Origin: Marinobacter manganoxydans MnI7-9
GTDB taxonomy: Bacteria > Pseudomonadota > Gammaproteobacteria > Pseudomonadales > Oleiphilaceae
Assembly (NCBI RefSeq): GCF_000235625.1
Contig: NZ_AGTR01000026.1
Coordinates: 1-64,000, forward strand
Direction of reading: 5' to 3'
Length of the DNA: 64,000 nucleotides
Position 1 is the first letter of the stretch, and each line of letters starts with the position of its first letter. The position numbers and the translations under genes are program-made. Shown piece by piece: positions 36,068 through 45,296 of the stretch. Under the pieces are notes generated by a model. It saw only the letters and a program-made list of their open reading frames with translations. It had not been told where the DNA came from and made no database searches.

Positions 36068-36964
36068 TTACAACCCGCGCATCCACTCCGCGCGCAACGG
36101 TGCTGCACCGGGGTTGGTAATGGCGAGGTTTACCTGGTCCAGCATTTTCTGCTTGTCACGGCCCAGCGTGCCTTTCAGCACGAGGTAATTTGAAGCGTGA
36201 TCACTGCGGAAGATGGTCTTATCCAGCTCAAGATGCTCCAGGAAGAGGCGTATCTCTTCAAAGAGCCCTTTTTGGGACAGCGGCACGAAATCGTCTCCGA
36301 AGCCCTCCCGGAAACGTTCTTCTCCCTGTGGGAAACTGACCACGAGGGTGGAAAGATAATCCGGCTGTGTCTCGTTGCAGAGCGTTGCGGTATTGATCGC
36401 GTGCTGGCGCGAAAGGTTTTCTCCGCCCAGCCCATTCAGCACCATGACAGAGCTCGTAAGACCCGCCTCACGGATTTTCAGCAGTGCCGAGCGGGTGGAT
36501 TCCCAGGTTTCGCCCTTGTTGACCCGGCGCAGGATTTCATCATCGCCGGATTCCATACCGACATAGAGAATTTCAAGGCCTGCATCCTTCAGTTGAGCCA
36601 GTTCTTCTACGGTCTTTTTCGCGAGGTTGCGGGGCAGACAGTAGCTGGAAACCCGCTGAAGATCCGGAAAAACCTCCCTGAGCTGACCCAGTATTTCCAA
36701 CAGGCGACGGGTCGGCAATACCATGGCATCACCGTCTGCAAGAAAAACCCGGCGCACGCCACCCAGGCTGCGAGCCGCATTACGGATGTCCTGGAGCACA
36801 TCTTCAGGCTTGCGGGCCCGGAATTTCTTTTGCGGCTGCGTATACATCTCGCAAAACGTGCACTTGTTCCAGGAGCAGCCGTTGGTGACCGGCAGGATCA
36901 GTGACTTGGCTTCACTGGGAGGCCGGAAGACCGGCTCCACGTAGTCGATTGGAAAGCTGTACAT
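36068..36964 (-). CDS. Radical SAM protein
   Basis: A 298-residue radical SAM enzyme. The 4Fe-4S ligands are in NGCSWNKCTFCEMY: CX4CX2C around residues 31-39, which departs from the usual CX3CX2C by one residue. Further radical SAM features are FLADGDAMVLPTRRL and GMESGDDEILRRVNKG. It belongs to a broad B12-independent oxidoreductase-like group; the substrate is unknown. It starts at ATG 36964, upstream of the DUF1285 gene. Confidence 0.82.
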   Translation of the reverse strand: MYSFPIDYVEPVFRPPSEAKSLILPVTNGCSWNKCTFCEMYTQPQKKFRARKPEDVLQDIRNAARSLGGVRRVFLADGDAMVLPTRRLLEILGQLREVFPDLQRVSSYCLPRNLAKKTVEELAQLKDAGLEILYVGMESGDDEILRRVNKGETWESTRSALLKIREAGLTSSVMVLNGLGGENLSRQHAINTATLCNETQPDYLSTLVVSFPQGEERFREGFGDDFVPLSQKGLFEEIRLFLEHLELDKTIFRSDHASNYLVLKGTLGRDKQKMLDQVNLAITNPGAAPLRAEWMRGL

Positions 36965-37009
36965 AGTCGGGCTCGGATTTGAGGATTCAGAAATTACTTA
37001 CTGGCGATA

Positions 37010-37459
37010 TCAGGGCAGAAACTGGGCTTTCAAGTCAGCGCAACCGGGACCGACTACTGGCATATCCAGCATGACGGCCTGGGAGGTCATGAACGGAATG
37101 CCCCGGCGGTGTGCGTCAACCAGAAGCGTGGCAAGCCCTCCCACCAGGGGCATGTGGGAAACGATCAACAGGGGTGATTCGTGATGCTCAATCAATGCAT
37201 CAAGGCAGGCTGCCGGGTCGTCGTCCGGAGTGATAAACATCTTTTCTTCAACGGGACAATTGAGAATTTCGGAAACGATCACCGCCGTTTGCCTGGCCCG
37301 CACATAGGGGCTGCTCCAGACCAGCTTCGGTCGCCAGGGCGACTCCGCGATGCGAGCGGCAACCTCAGCCACGCCAAGCCGGCCGGCCTCTGTCAGTTCA
37401 CGTTCCTGATCCAGCGTATGCCAGCCAGCTTCCCCATGGCGCATGATGAGCAGTTGCAA
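37010..37459 (-). CDS. sixA: Phosphohistidine phosphatase SixA
   Basis: A 149-residue histidine phosphatase with the catalytic RHG motif at LIMRHGEAGW (His8) and later VSHMPLVGGL with the second histidine. Length and motif match SixA, which dephosphorylates histidine phosphotransfer proteins. It starts with TTG at 37459; AGGAG lies seven bases upstream, which decides this start. gpsA is upstream on the same strand, 42 bases away. Confidence 0.88.
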   Translation of the reverse strand: MQLLIMRHGEAGWHTLDQERELTEAGRLGVAEVAARIAESPWRPKLVWSSPYVRARQTAVIVSEILNCPVEEKMFITPDDDPAACLDALIEHHESPLLIVSHMPLVGGLATLLVDAHRRGIPFMTSQAVMLDMPVVGPGCADLKAQFLP

Positions 37460-37501
37460 GGGCTCTCTCCTTTCCGGCCTGGTCCCGGTTCAGCGGGCCT
37501 G

Positions 37502-38569
37502 TTACTGGCTGATGGTCCGCGGCAGTATAAATTCTACGTCGGAATTCTGGACCGACATCATGAGGCTATTGATGACCGCCTTGATTGAAGCGTTGTCATA
37601 GAGGATCTCGTAAAGCCCACGAACCAGTGGCATGTAGATCCCGATGGCCTCGGCTTTCTGCTTGACGAGCTTCAGGGTATAGATACCTTCGGCCACCTGC
37701 CCGAGCTCCGCCACGGCATCGTCCAGTTTCTGGCCCTGGCCAACGGCATAACCCACTCGAAAGTTCCGGCTCTTGGATGAGGTGCAGGTCACGATCAGAT
37801 CACCGACACCCGCCAGCCCCATGAATGTCATTGGGTTGGCGCCGAGGCTGACGGCAAACCGGCTCATCTCTGCAAGACCGCGGGTAATCAGCATGGCCTT
37901 GGCGTTCTCACCCATTTCCAGGGCGGAGGCAAGACCCGCAACAATCGCATAGATGTTCTTCAGTGCCCCGGCGAGTTCCACGCCATACACATCCACGTTC
38001 GCGTAAACGCGAAAATACTCGCACCCAAGGAGGTCCTGAACCGAGCGGCGTACATCCGGATCCTTGGCGGCAATAACAGTGGCGGTCAGATCCCGGTTTA
38101 CGATTTCACCAGCCAGGTTGGGGCCACTGAGCACACCAGTACGACAACGAGGGATCTCTTCCTGCAGAATCTCGCTCATCAGTTTGAAGCCGTGCTCTTC
38201 AATCCCCTTGGTGAGGCTGATGACAATTTGCTCGTCGCGGAATTTGTCGCTGTTCTCGCGGATAACGGCCCGAAAGGCTTTGCTCGGAATGGCAACAAAG
38301 ACGATCTCGGCCTTGCTGACAGCGTCCGCCAGGTCTGTGGTGGGCTGAATGTCACCGGTCAGCTCAATGCCTGGCATGTAGCGGCTATTGATTCGGGTGC
38401 TGCGGATCTCTTCGGCCTGGGCTTTGCCACGCATCCAGAAATGAACACGGTGACCGTTTTCACCCAGCACCTTGGCCATGGCAGTACCAAAACTGCCACC
38501 GCCCAGAACCGCCACATCATGTACTGGCGCGGCTGCCTCAGTGTTCCGGGGCGTCGATTGTTCAGACAT
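37502..38569 (-). CDS. gpsA: NAD(P)-dependent glycerol-3-phosphate dehydrogenase
   Basis: A 355-residue GpsA that reduces dihydroxyacetone phosphate to sn-glycerol 3-phosphate for phospholipid synthesis. NAD site VLGGGSFGTAMAKVL; substrate region with GPNLAGEIVNRDLTA and catalytic-lysine segment AGALKNIYAIVAG. GGAAG precedes the ATG. It lies in a minus-strand run with sixA downstream. Confidence 0.95.
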   Translation of the reverse strand: MSEQSTPRNTEAAAPVHDVAVLGGGSFGTAMAKVLGENGHRVHFWMRGKAQAEEIRSTRINSRYMPGIELTGDIQPTTDLADAVSKAEIVFVAIPSKAFRAVIRENSDKFRDEQIVISLTKGIEEHGFKLMSEILQEEIPRCRTGVLSGPNLAGEIVNRDLTATVIAAKDPDVRRSVQDLLGCEYFRVYANVDVYGVELAGALKNIYAIVAGLASALEMGENAKAMLITRGLAEMSRFAVSLGANPMTFMGLAGVGDLIVTCTSSKSRNFRVGYAVGQGQKLDDAVAELGQVAEGIYTLKLVKQKAEAIGIYMPLVRGLYEILYDNASIKAVINSLMMSVQNSDVEFILPRTISQ

Positions 38570-38629
38570 AGTTCTTCCGTTCTGTCAGATCAGGTGTGAT
38601 ACCGGCAATTTCGCACCAGGGCGGCGCAG

Positions 38630-39121
38630 TTAACCGGGCTCTTCACATTCCAGAGCGCGCACCAGATTCTTGAATTCTTCCCTGTTTCGGCTGTTCAGGC
38701 CCATCAGCACTTTATGGGCATCAAGAACCTTGTCTCGAACCTGTTGTTCGCTGGCCCTGAGTACGGGAATCTCTTCAAGCTCTTCAATTCGGGACGCGGG
38801 TTCTCGCACAATAATAAAGATCTTGTCGAAACCCATGGAAGTGATAATGCGGGTAATATCGGGATTGGTCGAAATAAGTGTGGGCAGGAAGTTGCTCTGT
38901 TTCTGGGCCGCCATCGCGATCTTGGCAAGCAGTCCGAGTGTGGTGCTGTCGATAATCTCGGTCTCGGTCAGGTCGATCACCACGGTCTTGAACTCCGGGT
39001 CCTGGGTGATGGACTCAACCAGATTGTCCAGCGTCGAACACAGGTTCAGCCGGATTTCCCCAATAAACTTCAGGACATAGATGCCCTGTTTTTCAGCTTG
39101 CAGGATCTTGTAACCAGCCAT
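38630..39121 (-). CDS. STAS-domain protein (RssC-like anti-sigma antagonist)
   Basis: A 163-residue protein with an N-terminal STAS domain (about 1-110) and a helical C-terminal extension. The loop ETEIIDSTTLGLLAKI holds the serine/threonine that is phosphorylated in SpoIIAA-type proteins. It lies 14 bases downstream of an RssB-like response regulator with a PP2C domain, the same arrangement as rssB-rssC in Pseudomonas. The natural inference is that the phosphatase resets this STAS protein, but the cognate kinase is not in the window. Confidence 0.85.
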   Translation of the reverse strand: MAGYKILQAEKQGIYVLKFIGEIRLNLCSTLDNLVESITQDPEFKTVVIDLTETEIIDSTTLGLLAKIAMAAQKQSNFLPTLISTNPDITRIITSMGFDKIFIIVREPASRIEELEEIPVLRASEQQVRDKVLDAHKVLMGLNSRNREEFKNLVRALECEEPG

Positions 39122-39135
39122 GTTTCACACTGCCA

Positions 39136-40344
39136 CTAATTCGACGGGGTGTTATCTGATCCGTTAATGGTATCAGTTACCGATACGATAGCGATATCGT
39201 CCGGCAGCTCTGTGATCTGTTCCAGATGCAGAGCCTCGTTCAGAGAGGCGATAGTGTGACGACCTCCCGATACGAGTTCAAGTAGTGTCCGCTCCTTTTC
39301 ATCCAGTCCCTTTTCCCGGATAACTTCCAGAATTCCATCCGAAAACAGGGTCAGATGAAACGGTTTGTTCAGGGGAACCTCATACACTTCCCATTCCGGC
39401 GTCTCAAACAGCCCTACCGGAAGCCCGCTTCCCTCGAGAAACGCAGCCTCCCCACCTTCAAAGGACAGGATAGGCATCGGGAAATGGGCGCCGACTGCAT
39501 AATTCAATTTACGTTCGCTCAGGGAAATAATGCCAACGAATACGGTTACGTGTTTACCGAGGCCGGTATCCAGCAACTCGGAATTGATGCGTTCCAGGAA
39601 TCGGTCCGGGTACAGGATATCTTCACTGGAGCCCCGGCGAAGGTTTCGCTGCAAGCGGTTGGTCAGGTTCTTCAGCAATACGGTTACAAACGCGGAACTG
39701 GCGCCATGGCCGGAGACATCGGCGATGTACACCAGAACCTTGTCGTCGGAAATACGGAAGTAATCCAGAAAATCACCGCTCAGGTAGAGCGATGGCTTGA
39801 TCATGTGGTCCACGTGCAGGCCACTCATCACCTGTTCGTGCTCCGGAAGCATCCGTAACTGGACCTTTCGGCCGGCACGCTGGTCTGCCCGCAGCTCGGC
39901 GATGCCGTCCCGCAGGTCACGATTTGCCTCTTCAAGCTCCTGCCGGTAAAGCTGATTCAGCCGGTTGACCCGGACCCGGTCGAACAATTTCCCGATAACG
40001 TCGTCCAGTGCGCCCTTGTCGTCGTTGCAGGGTTTGAGGACAAAATCCGCCGCCCCGGCCCTGAGGGCGCTGACCACATCGGCGCTGGACTCGCTGGACG
40101 AACAGGCGACGATCGGCGTGAATGTTTCGGCTTCTTCCAGGCGATTGGCGAGATCCCGGATGGACTCCGGAGGCAGGTCTGCAAAGATGACATCGGGAAT
40201 GTTATCGTCAAAAAGCGCCTTGGCGCTGGCGAGATCCCGGTAGCCGGTCACGTAGAACCCCCTCGCTTCAAGGTAACGGGCGAGATCCGTACGGGCCTTT
40301 TCATCGGCGTCTATTATAAGTATGCGCTCGGTGCGCGAGGTCAT
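39136..40344 (-). CDS. Response regulator with PP2C/SpoIIE phosphatase domain (RssB-like)
   Basis: A 402-residue protein: receiver domain (about 6-125) with phosphoacceptor aspartate in DVIFADLPPES and conserved lysine in VLKPCND, a coiled linker, and a PP2C domain (about 180-395). Metal-binding motifs appear intact: SGDFLDYF, IADVSGHGASS, FSDGILEVI and LPDDIAIVS. E. coli RssB has a degenerate phosphatase domain, so this protein is closer to the active Pseudomonas form or to HsbR. It probably controls the adjacent STAS protein and through it general stress or motility; that is inference. Confidence 0.88.
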   Translation of the reverse strand: MTSRTERILIIDADEKARTDLARYLEARGFYVTGYRDLASAKALFDDNIPDVIFADLPPESIRDLANRLEEAETFTPIVACSSSESSADVVSALRAGAADFVLKPCNDDKGALDDVIGKLFDRVRVNRLNQLYRQELEEANRDLRDGIAELRADQRAGRKVQLRMLPEHEQVMSGLHVDHMIKPSLYLSGDFLDYFRISDDKVLVYIADVSGHGASSAFVTVLLKNLTNRLQRNLRRGSSEDILYPDRFLERINSELLDTGLGKHVTVFVGIISLSERKLNYAVGAHFPMPILSFEGGEAAFLEGSGLPVGLFETPEWEVYEVPLNKPFHLTLFSDGILEVIREKGLDEKERTLLELVSGGRHTIASLNEALHLEQITELPDDIAIVSVTDTINGSDNTPSN

Positions 40345-40458
40345 GGCGACTGCCCTAAACTACCAGCGATAAACGATAAATTGGCTTGATTAAGCCTATT
40401 CTGGCACGCCCCTGTGATATAACAAGGCCAAGTTCATGAAATCGGAGGATTCCATCTG

Positions 40459-41943
40459 ATGCGACGTGCCGTAAACGATCTACTCGGAGCCTATGACAAG
40501 CTGATCATGGATCCGGTTCACGGAGGCATTCCGCTTTACCGGCACGAGATCCAGGTGATTGATCACCCACTGTTCCAGCGACTGCGAAACATCTGCCAGA
40601 ACGACATCCTGAGCCTGGTCTTTCCCGGCGCAACCCATTCCCGCTTTCTGCACAGTATTGGTGTGATGCATGTGGGCACGCGCATGTTCCGCTCGATGAT
40701 CGACGCCTACCTCAGGGAGCGCCAGCTCAGCGAGCAAACCGACCTGAGCCTGAGCCAGCTCGACGCCATCGACTATCTGGCCAAAACCATCCGGTTGGGC
40801 TGTCTTCTGCATGACAGCGGGCATTCAAGTTTTTCCCATCAGTTCACCCAGGCCCGGCGCATCCGGGAATTGATGTCCCGTCCCGGCCGCTTCCGGGATC
40901 TGTGGCGCGGCGTGGATTATTCCGCCTATCACCCGGAAGAACCCGATGAGCTGGAACACGAGCATTATTCCGTGCGTGTCGCCCACGATGTGCTCATGGC
41001 GGTGGACCTGGAAAGTGCCGGGCTTTTCGCGCGGGACGTTATCGGAATTATGGAAACGACAGAGGTAAAACCCAGTGAGACGTTCTGTCGTCACGCCCGC
41101 ACATTCTGGGCCTTTATTGCGGGAGAGGATGCCGCGGCGGGATCACCGCTCAGCGAAAACATACCCGGGCTGGTGATGGATCTGTTGTCATCGATTGTAT
41201 CCGGCGAAATTGACGCTGACCGGGCCGATTACATGCTGCGGGACGGCTTCCACTCTTCGGTAACCATCGGCGGTTTCAACCTGGACCACCTTTTGAGCAA
41301 CCTGCGTTTTGGATGGGATGTGTCCGAACCCTGGCTGGGGCTGGCCATAACCCAGAAAGGACTGGGGGCGCTCGAGGACTTTGTCTACAGTCGCCACCAG
41401 ATGTACCGCAAGGTTTACGCCCACAAGACCGCGCTGGGCTTTGACTGGCTGCTTCGGGAGGCCATTAACGAGGTACTGGATGACCCCGAGAATTTCGAAT
41501 GGGTGGATACCTGCCTGAGTGATATGGCGTATTTCGCAGAGCTCACCGATAACTTCTTCTGGGAGGCCTTCCGGAAAGTGGCCCGCAAACATCCGAAGAG
41601 TTTCTCCTTTTGCATCGTCAACCGGGTGAAGCTGAACCACCTGGATACCCGGGAAGACCTTTCGGCCCGGGGCATTGAGCGGCACAGCGTCTGGTTGGCA
41701 GCAGAGCTCGCGCTCAATCCGTCGCAGGTAGTGACCTGCTCCATGCGGGCGCGTTTCTCTAACATTCAGGACAACTTCAACGGCATCAAGGTGCTGGTGC
41801 GCGAGCCCATTCACCGCACCCGCTCACTGAAGAAGATCACCGATGTGAGCGCCTTCTTCAGCAAGTTCAGTGACGGCACCATCACCCATTTCTATACACG
41901 CCCGGATGTCACTACCGGCAACCAGGGCTCTCTCACTGAGTAG
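40459..41943 (+). CDS. HD-domain phosphohydrolase (SAMHD1/dGTPase-like)
   Basis: A 494-residue protein with an HD domain: FQRLRNICQND, THSRFLHSIGVMHV (first histidine) and GCLLHDSGHSSFSHQF (HD pair), then SGEIDADRADYMLRDGF with the last aspartate. This order is typical of SAMHD1-like dNTP triphosphohydrolases. It may lower dNTP pools or act on another nucleotide; the substrate is not settled. CGGAGGA precedes the ATG. It overlaps the convergent FAD oxidoreductase gene by 11 bases. Confidence 0.87.
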   Translation: MRRAVNDLLGAYDKLIMDPVHGGIPLYRHEIQVIDHPLFQRLRNICQNDILSLVFPGATHSRFLHSIGVMHVGTRMFRSMIDAYLRERQLSEQTDLSLSQLDAIDYLAKTIRLGCLLHDSGHSSFSHQFTQARRIRELMSRPGRFRDLWRGVDYSAYHPEEPDELEHEHYSVRVAHDVLMAVDLESAGLFARDVIGIMETTEVKPSETFCRHARTFWAFIAGEDAAAGSPLSENIPGLVMDLLSSIVSGEIDADRADYMLRDGFHSSVTIGGFNLDHLLSNLRFGWDVSEPWLGLAITQKGLGALEDFVYSRHQMYRKVYAHKTALGFDWLLREAINEVLDDPENFEWVDTCLSDMAYFAELTDNFFWEAFRKVARKHPKSFSFCIVNRVKLNHLDTREDLSARGIERHSVWLAAELALNPSQVVTCSMRARFSNIQDNFNGIKVLVREPIHRTRSLKKITDVSAFFSKFSDGTITHFYTRPDVTTGNQGSLTE

Positions 41944-42961
41944 CAGGCACGGCATTGAGTTCGGCGACCAGCCCACAGGCGCTGTCGAATGCGCCCTCAA
42001 CCCGGCCACCGCTGAGCCAGTCGCCGGCAAGGCCCAGCCCGTAATCCGGGAACCATAGATGGCCTGGCTGCTCGCCACCTTCGGAGCGGGCGTAGAGCCA
42101 GCGATGGGTAACAACCTCGTCCGGTCTGGCCTCGAACCCGGTCAACTCCTGGAAGGCCGCCAGGAGTTTTTCGGCAACCTCCTCTGCCGGCGTGTCGACA
42201 TGCTCTTCCGTCCAGGCGGGACTGGCGTGCAGAACCCACCACTGGCCCTCGTCGTTCCGACCGGGTTTGCTGGAGTTGTTGGCCACCCAGAACAGCGCCG
42301 GATGCTGGCAGCGCATGCCCTCATGGTGTAGCCACGGCGATACTGGAAAATGGGCAGCGACCGCCCAGCATGGCAGAACCCGCTTCACCGGATCATCAAG
42401 ATGCGAAGCCAGTTCGTTGAGCCCGCTATTGACCATTAATTCGCGGGCCTGTGCCGGCGGCGCAGTGATAATGACCTGATGGAAGTCACCGAGATGACTG
42501 CCGGCGTCGTCGAAAACACTCCAGGACTGGTCGTTTCGGGCCAACTTTCCGACCCGGGTTTCAGCAACCAACCGGGCATGGGCAGAGAGCGCCCGGGTGA
42601 TGGCGGTCATGCGCGGTGTACCTACAAAACGCGCTTCCTCGGGAAACGGCTCCCACTCCCTGGCCGCTGTCTCAAAACCAAAACGACCCTTCCAGATCTC
42701 AAAGGTCTCGTCGCCGGCGAATTTGCGAAGAAAAGGCAGGAAATCCGGGTTTCTGGAGGTGAAGTACTGGGCGCCCATATCGGCGGATCCGCCGGTAACC
42801 CGTTTTGCCGCCAGCCTGCCTCCGGGGCCACGGCTTTTTTCGAACACGGTGACGTCATGGCCAAGGCCCTTGAGTTCGATTGCAGCTGTCAGCCCCGCCA
42901 GACCTGAACCAACAATGGCAACACGGCGTATAAGAGGCGAATGAAAGGTTTGATTAAACAT
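41933..42961 (-). CDS. FAD-dependent oxidoreductase (renalase-like)
   Basis: A 342-residue flavoprotein with an N-terminal dinucleotide-binding motif VGSGLAGLTAAIELKGLG followed by VTVFEKSRGPGGRLA, and a C-terminal FAD segment GLGLAGDWLSGGRVEGAFDS. Renalase-like oxidases share this layout, but the substrate is unknown. The ATG at 42961 lacks a strong ribosome site. It is divergent from the lipid operon, with a 117-base region between. Confidence 0.82.
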   Translation of the reverse strand: MFNQTFHSPLIRRVAIVGSGLAGLTAAIELKGLGHDVTVFEKSRGPGGRLAAKRVTGGSADMGAQYFTSRNPDFLPFLRKFAGDETFEIWKGRFGFETAAREWEPFPEEARFVGTPRMTAITRALSAHARLVAETRVGKLARNDQSWSVFDDAGSHLGDFHQVIITAPPAQARELMVNSGLNELASHLDDPVKRVLPCWAVAAHFPVSPWLHHEGMRCQHPALFWVANNSSKPGRNDEGQWWVLHASPAWTEEHVDTPAEEVAEKLLAAFQELTGFEARPDEVVTHRWLYARSEGGEQPGHLWFPDYGLGLAGDWLSGGRVEGAFDSACGLVAELNAVPATQ

Positions 42962-43078
42962 GGTTTATCGTGCATCCAATTCCGGTAGTGAGATCGTACA
43001 ACTTCCCATGAAACAGGTTCAGCCCCTGGGCTGTTCGTGCGATCAAGATTCCATCAGTAAAGAAAGGGCAATCAGGGT

Positions 43079-44035
43079 ATGACCCGAGTGCAGCATTTGC
43101 TTACAAATATTTTGAGGTGGTTCGATTCCGAAGCAGGTTCGGATCACATTGACACCACCTCCAGATCGTTCAATTTCCTGCGAGTTATTCCGTTCATAGC
43201 ACTCCATCTGGCCTGCCTTCTGGCCATTTACACCGGCGCCAGCGCATTCGCCGTGGGGTTTGCGATCGCCTTCTTCCTGGTGCGCATGTTCGCGATTACC
43301 GGATTTTACCACCGTTACTTCGCCCACAAGACATTCAAAACCAGCCGCCCGGCCCAGTTCGTATTTGCCGTTCTCGGGGCCAGCGCGGCCCAGCGAGGAC
43401 CTCTTTGGTGGGCGGCTCATCACCGCCATCATCATCAGCATTCCGATGACGAGCAGGATCTTCACTCGCCCCATCAGGGCGGGTTCTGGTGGTCGCACAT
43501 GGGCTGGTTCACCTGTGACGCCGGATTCGCGACCGACGAACGGCGAATCCGGGACTGGCTGAAATTCCCCGAGCTCAAGCTGATTAACCGGTTCGATTCC
43601 CTGGTGCCTGCTCTGGCGGCTGTCGGCATCTATGCGCTGGGTGAAGCCCTGGCGGCCTGGGCGCCGGGCCTGGGAACCAATGGCCTGCAATTGCTGGTCT
43701 GGGGCTTCTTTATTTCGACGGTGGTGCTGTTCCATGCCACTGTCTCCATTAATTCACTCTCCCACGTCTGGGGCAAGCGCCGGTTCGAGACATCGGACGA
43801 CAGCCGTAACAACTTCTGGCTGGCCCTGCTTACGCTTGGCGAGGGCTGGCACAACAACCATCACCGGTGGCCCCAGTCAGTGCGCCAGGGCTTCCGGTGG
43901 TATGAGATAGACATCACCTGGTACGGCCTCTGGCTGATGTCCAAGCTCGGCATCATCTGGGAGCTGAACCCGATACCCAAACATATTCAGGAAGAAACAC
44001 GCGAACTGGATAGAATGAGGAGGAGCAGGCAATGA
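43079..44035 (+). CDS. Membrane fatty acyl desaturase (delta-9-like)
   Basis: A 318-residue membrane di-iron desaturase. The three histidine boxes are YHRYFAHKTF, HHRHHHQHSDDE and GEGWHNNHHRWP, each in the usual position between membrane segments. It would introduce a double bond in an acyl-CoA or acyl-lipid using oxygen. It is the first gene of an eight-gene operon in which each gene overlaps the next; its stop overlaps the NTF2-like gene by four bases. Confidence 0.9.
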   Translation: MTRVQHLLTNILRWFDSEAGSDHIDTTSRSFNFLRVIPFIALHLACLLAIYTGASAFAVGFAIAFFLVRMFAITGFYHRYFAHKTFKTSRPAQFVFAVLGASAAQRGPLWWAAHHRHHHQHSDDEQDLHSPHQGGFWWSHMGWFTCDAGFATDERRIRDWLKFPELKLINRFDSLVPALAAVGIYALGEALAAWAPGLGTNGLQLLVWGFFISTVVLFHATVSINSLSHVWGKRRFETSDDSRNNFWLALLTLGEGWHNNHHRWPQSVRQGFRWYEIDITWYGLWLMSKLGIIWELNPIPKHIQEETRELDRMRRSRQ

Positions 44036-44499
44036 CAACCGCCTCAAAGATCGAAGTAGGTACGCGTAACTCGGCGGTGCCGGCAACGCTCGATAGTTTC
44101 CGGGCGCTGTTCAACGAGCTTGATAAAGGCAATCTTAACAAGCTGTCCCAGGTGTACAGCGAAGATATCCGTTTTCAGGACCCTTTAAGCGCTGTGACCG
44201 GGCTTGACGAATTGACCCGCTATTTCGCCGGTGCCTATGCGAACGTCATCTCCTGTCACTTCGAGTTTGGGGACGCGGTTGTCCAGGGCGAATTTGCTGC
44301 CGTGCCCTGGGTGATGCATTTGCGGCACAAGCGCATTCGCAAGGGCCGTGAAGTTCAGGTTCAGGGCATCAGCCACCTCGAAATCCGTGATGGCATGGTG
44401 TGCTACCACCGCGATTACTTTGACGCAGGGGAAATGCTCTACGAAAACCTGCCCGTGGTTGGCAGGGTCATTCGCTGGATCAAGGATCAGGCAGGATGA
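44032..44499 (+). CDS. NTF2-like (SnoaL-type) protein
   Basis: A 155-residue protein with an NTF2/SnoaL fold pattern: FRALFNELDKGNLNKLSQVYSEDIRFQDPL at the N-terminus and HLEIRDGMVCYHRDYFDAGEML near the end. Such domains form small pockets and act as isomerases, cyclases or binding proteins. Its exact role is unknown. ATGA overlaps on both sides place it firmly in the lipid operon. Confidence 0.8.
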   Translation: MTTASKIEVGTRNSAVPATLDSFRALFNELDKGNLNKLSQVYSEDIRFQDPLSAVTGLDELTRYFAGAYANVISCHFEFGDAVVQGEFAAVPWVMHLRHKRIRKGREVQVQGISHLEIRDGMVCYHRDYFDAGEMLYENLPVVGRVIRWIKDQAG

Positions 44500-45296
44500 G
44501 TGATCGACTTCAGGAAACCTCGAATATCTGGATTACCGGCGCAAGCTCGGGTATTGGCGAATCCGTTACCCGCGCTCTGGCACGCGGTGGCCACCGGCTT
44601 GTTATTACCGGCCGACGTAAGGAGGCGCTCGAAGAGCTTGCCTCCGTTGCGCCCGAACGTATTATCCCGGCTGCCGCAGACACCACCAGCAAGGAGGATC
44701 TTCAATCGATTGCCGGGACGCTGGAGAGCCACGGTGATCTGAACATGGTGATTCTCAACGCCGGCACCTGTGAGTATCTCGAGATAGCCCACTACAGCAG
44801 TGACGTGATCGAGAAAAACATCAACACCAACGTGATTGGCACAGCCCGTTGCCTGGATATTGCGCTGCCCGCGCTTCGACGGAGTCGGGCAAAGGGGCAA
44901 CCGGCCACCCTGGTGATCGTCAGCTCCTCAGCCTGGTGGTTTCCCTTTGGCCGGGCAGAAGGTTACGGCGCTTCCAAAGCGGCCCTGACCTACTTTGCCC
45001 ATGCCCTCAGGGCAGATCTCGACGCCGAGGGTATCGACGTTGTGGTGGTCTCACCGGGCTTCGTGAAAACCCCGCTGACCGACCGCAACGATTTCCCCAT
45101 GCCCTTTCTGGTCTCAGCCGAGGATGCGGCGGAGCGGATTGTCAGCGGCCTGGCCCGTGGACACAACGAAATTGCCTTCCCCAAGCGCTTCACCTGGATG
45201 CTGAAGGTGCTGGGCGCCCTTCCCCGGCCCCTGATTGACCGCATGTCGGCCTCTATGGCCCGTAAAAGCAACACCGAACAGGAAAACAATGAATGA
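44496..45296 (+). CDS. Short-chain dehydrogenase/reductase
   Basis: A 266-residue SDR with cofactor motif TGASSGIGES, NAG motif (ILNAGTCEYL) and catalytic Tyr-Lys in EGYGASKAAL, with a serine upstream in VIVSSSAW. A fatty-acyl or other lipid substrate is suggested by the operon only. It overlaps both neighbours by four bases. Confidence 0.9.
   Translation: MSDRLQETSNIWITGASSGIGESVTRALARGGHRLVITGRRKEALEELASVAPERIIPAAADTTSKEDLQSIAGTLESHGDLNMVILNAGTCEYLEIAHYSSDVIEKNINTNVIGTARCLDIALPALRRSRAKGQPATLVIVSSSAWWFPFGRAEGYGASKAALTYFAHALRADLDAEGIDVVVVSPGFVKTPLTDRNDFPMPFLVSAEDAAERIVSGLARGHNEIAFPKRFTWMLKVLGALPRPLIDRMSASMARKSNTEQENNE

Noticed and set aside
43010-43020. PsrA-like site (GAAACAGGTTC) before the desaturase gene
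   Set aside because: Only a short, imperfect dyad compared with the perfect 20-base palindrome at the etf genes; it could easily occur by chance.
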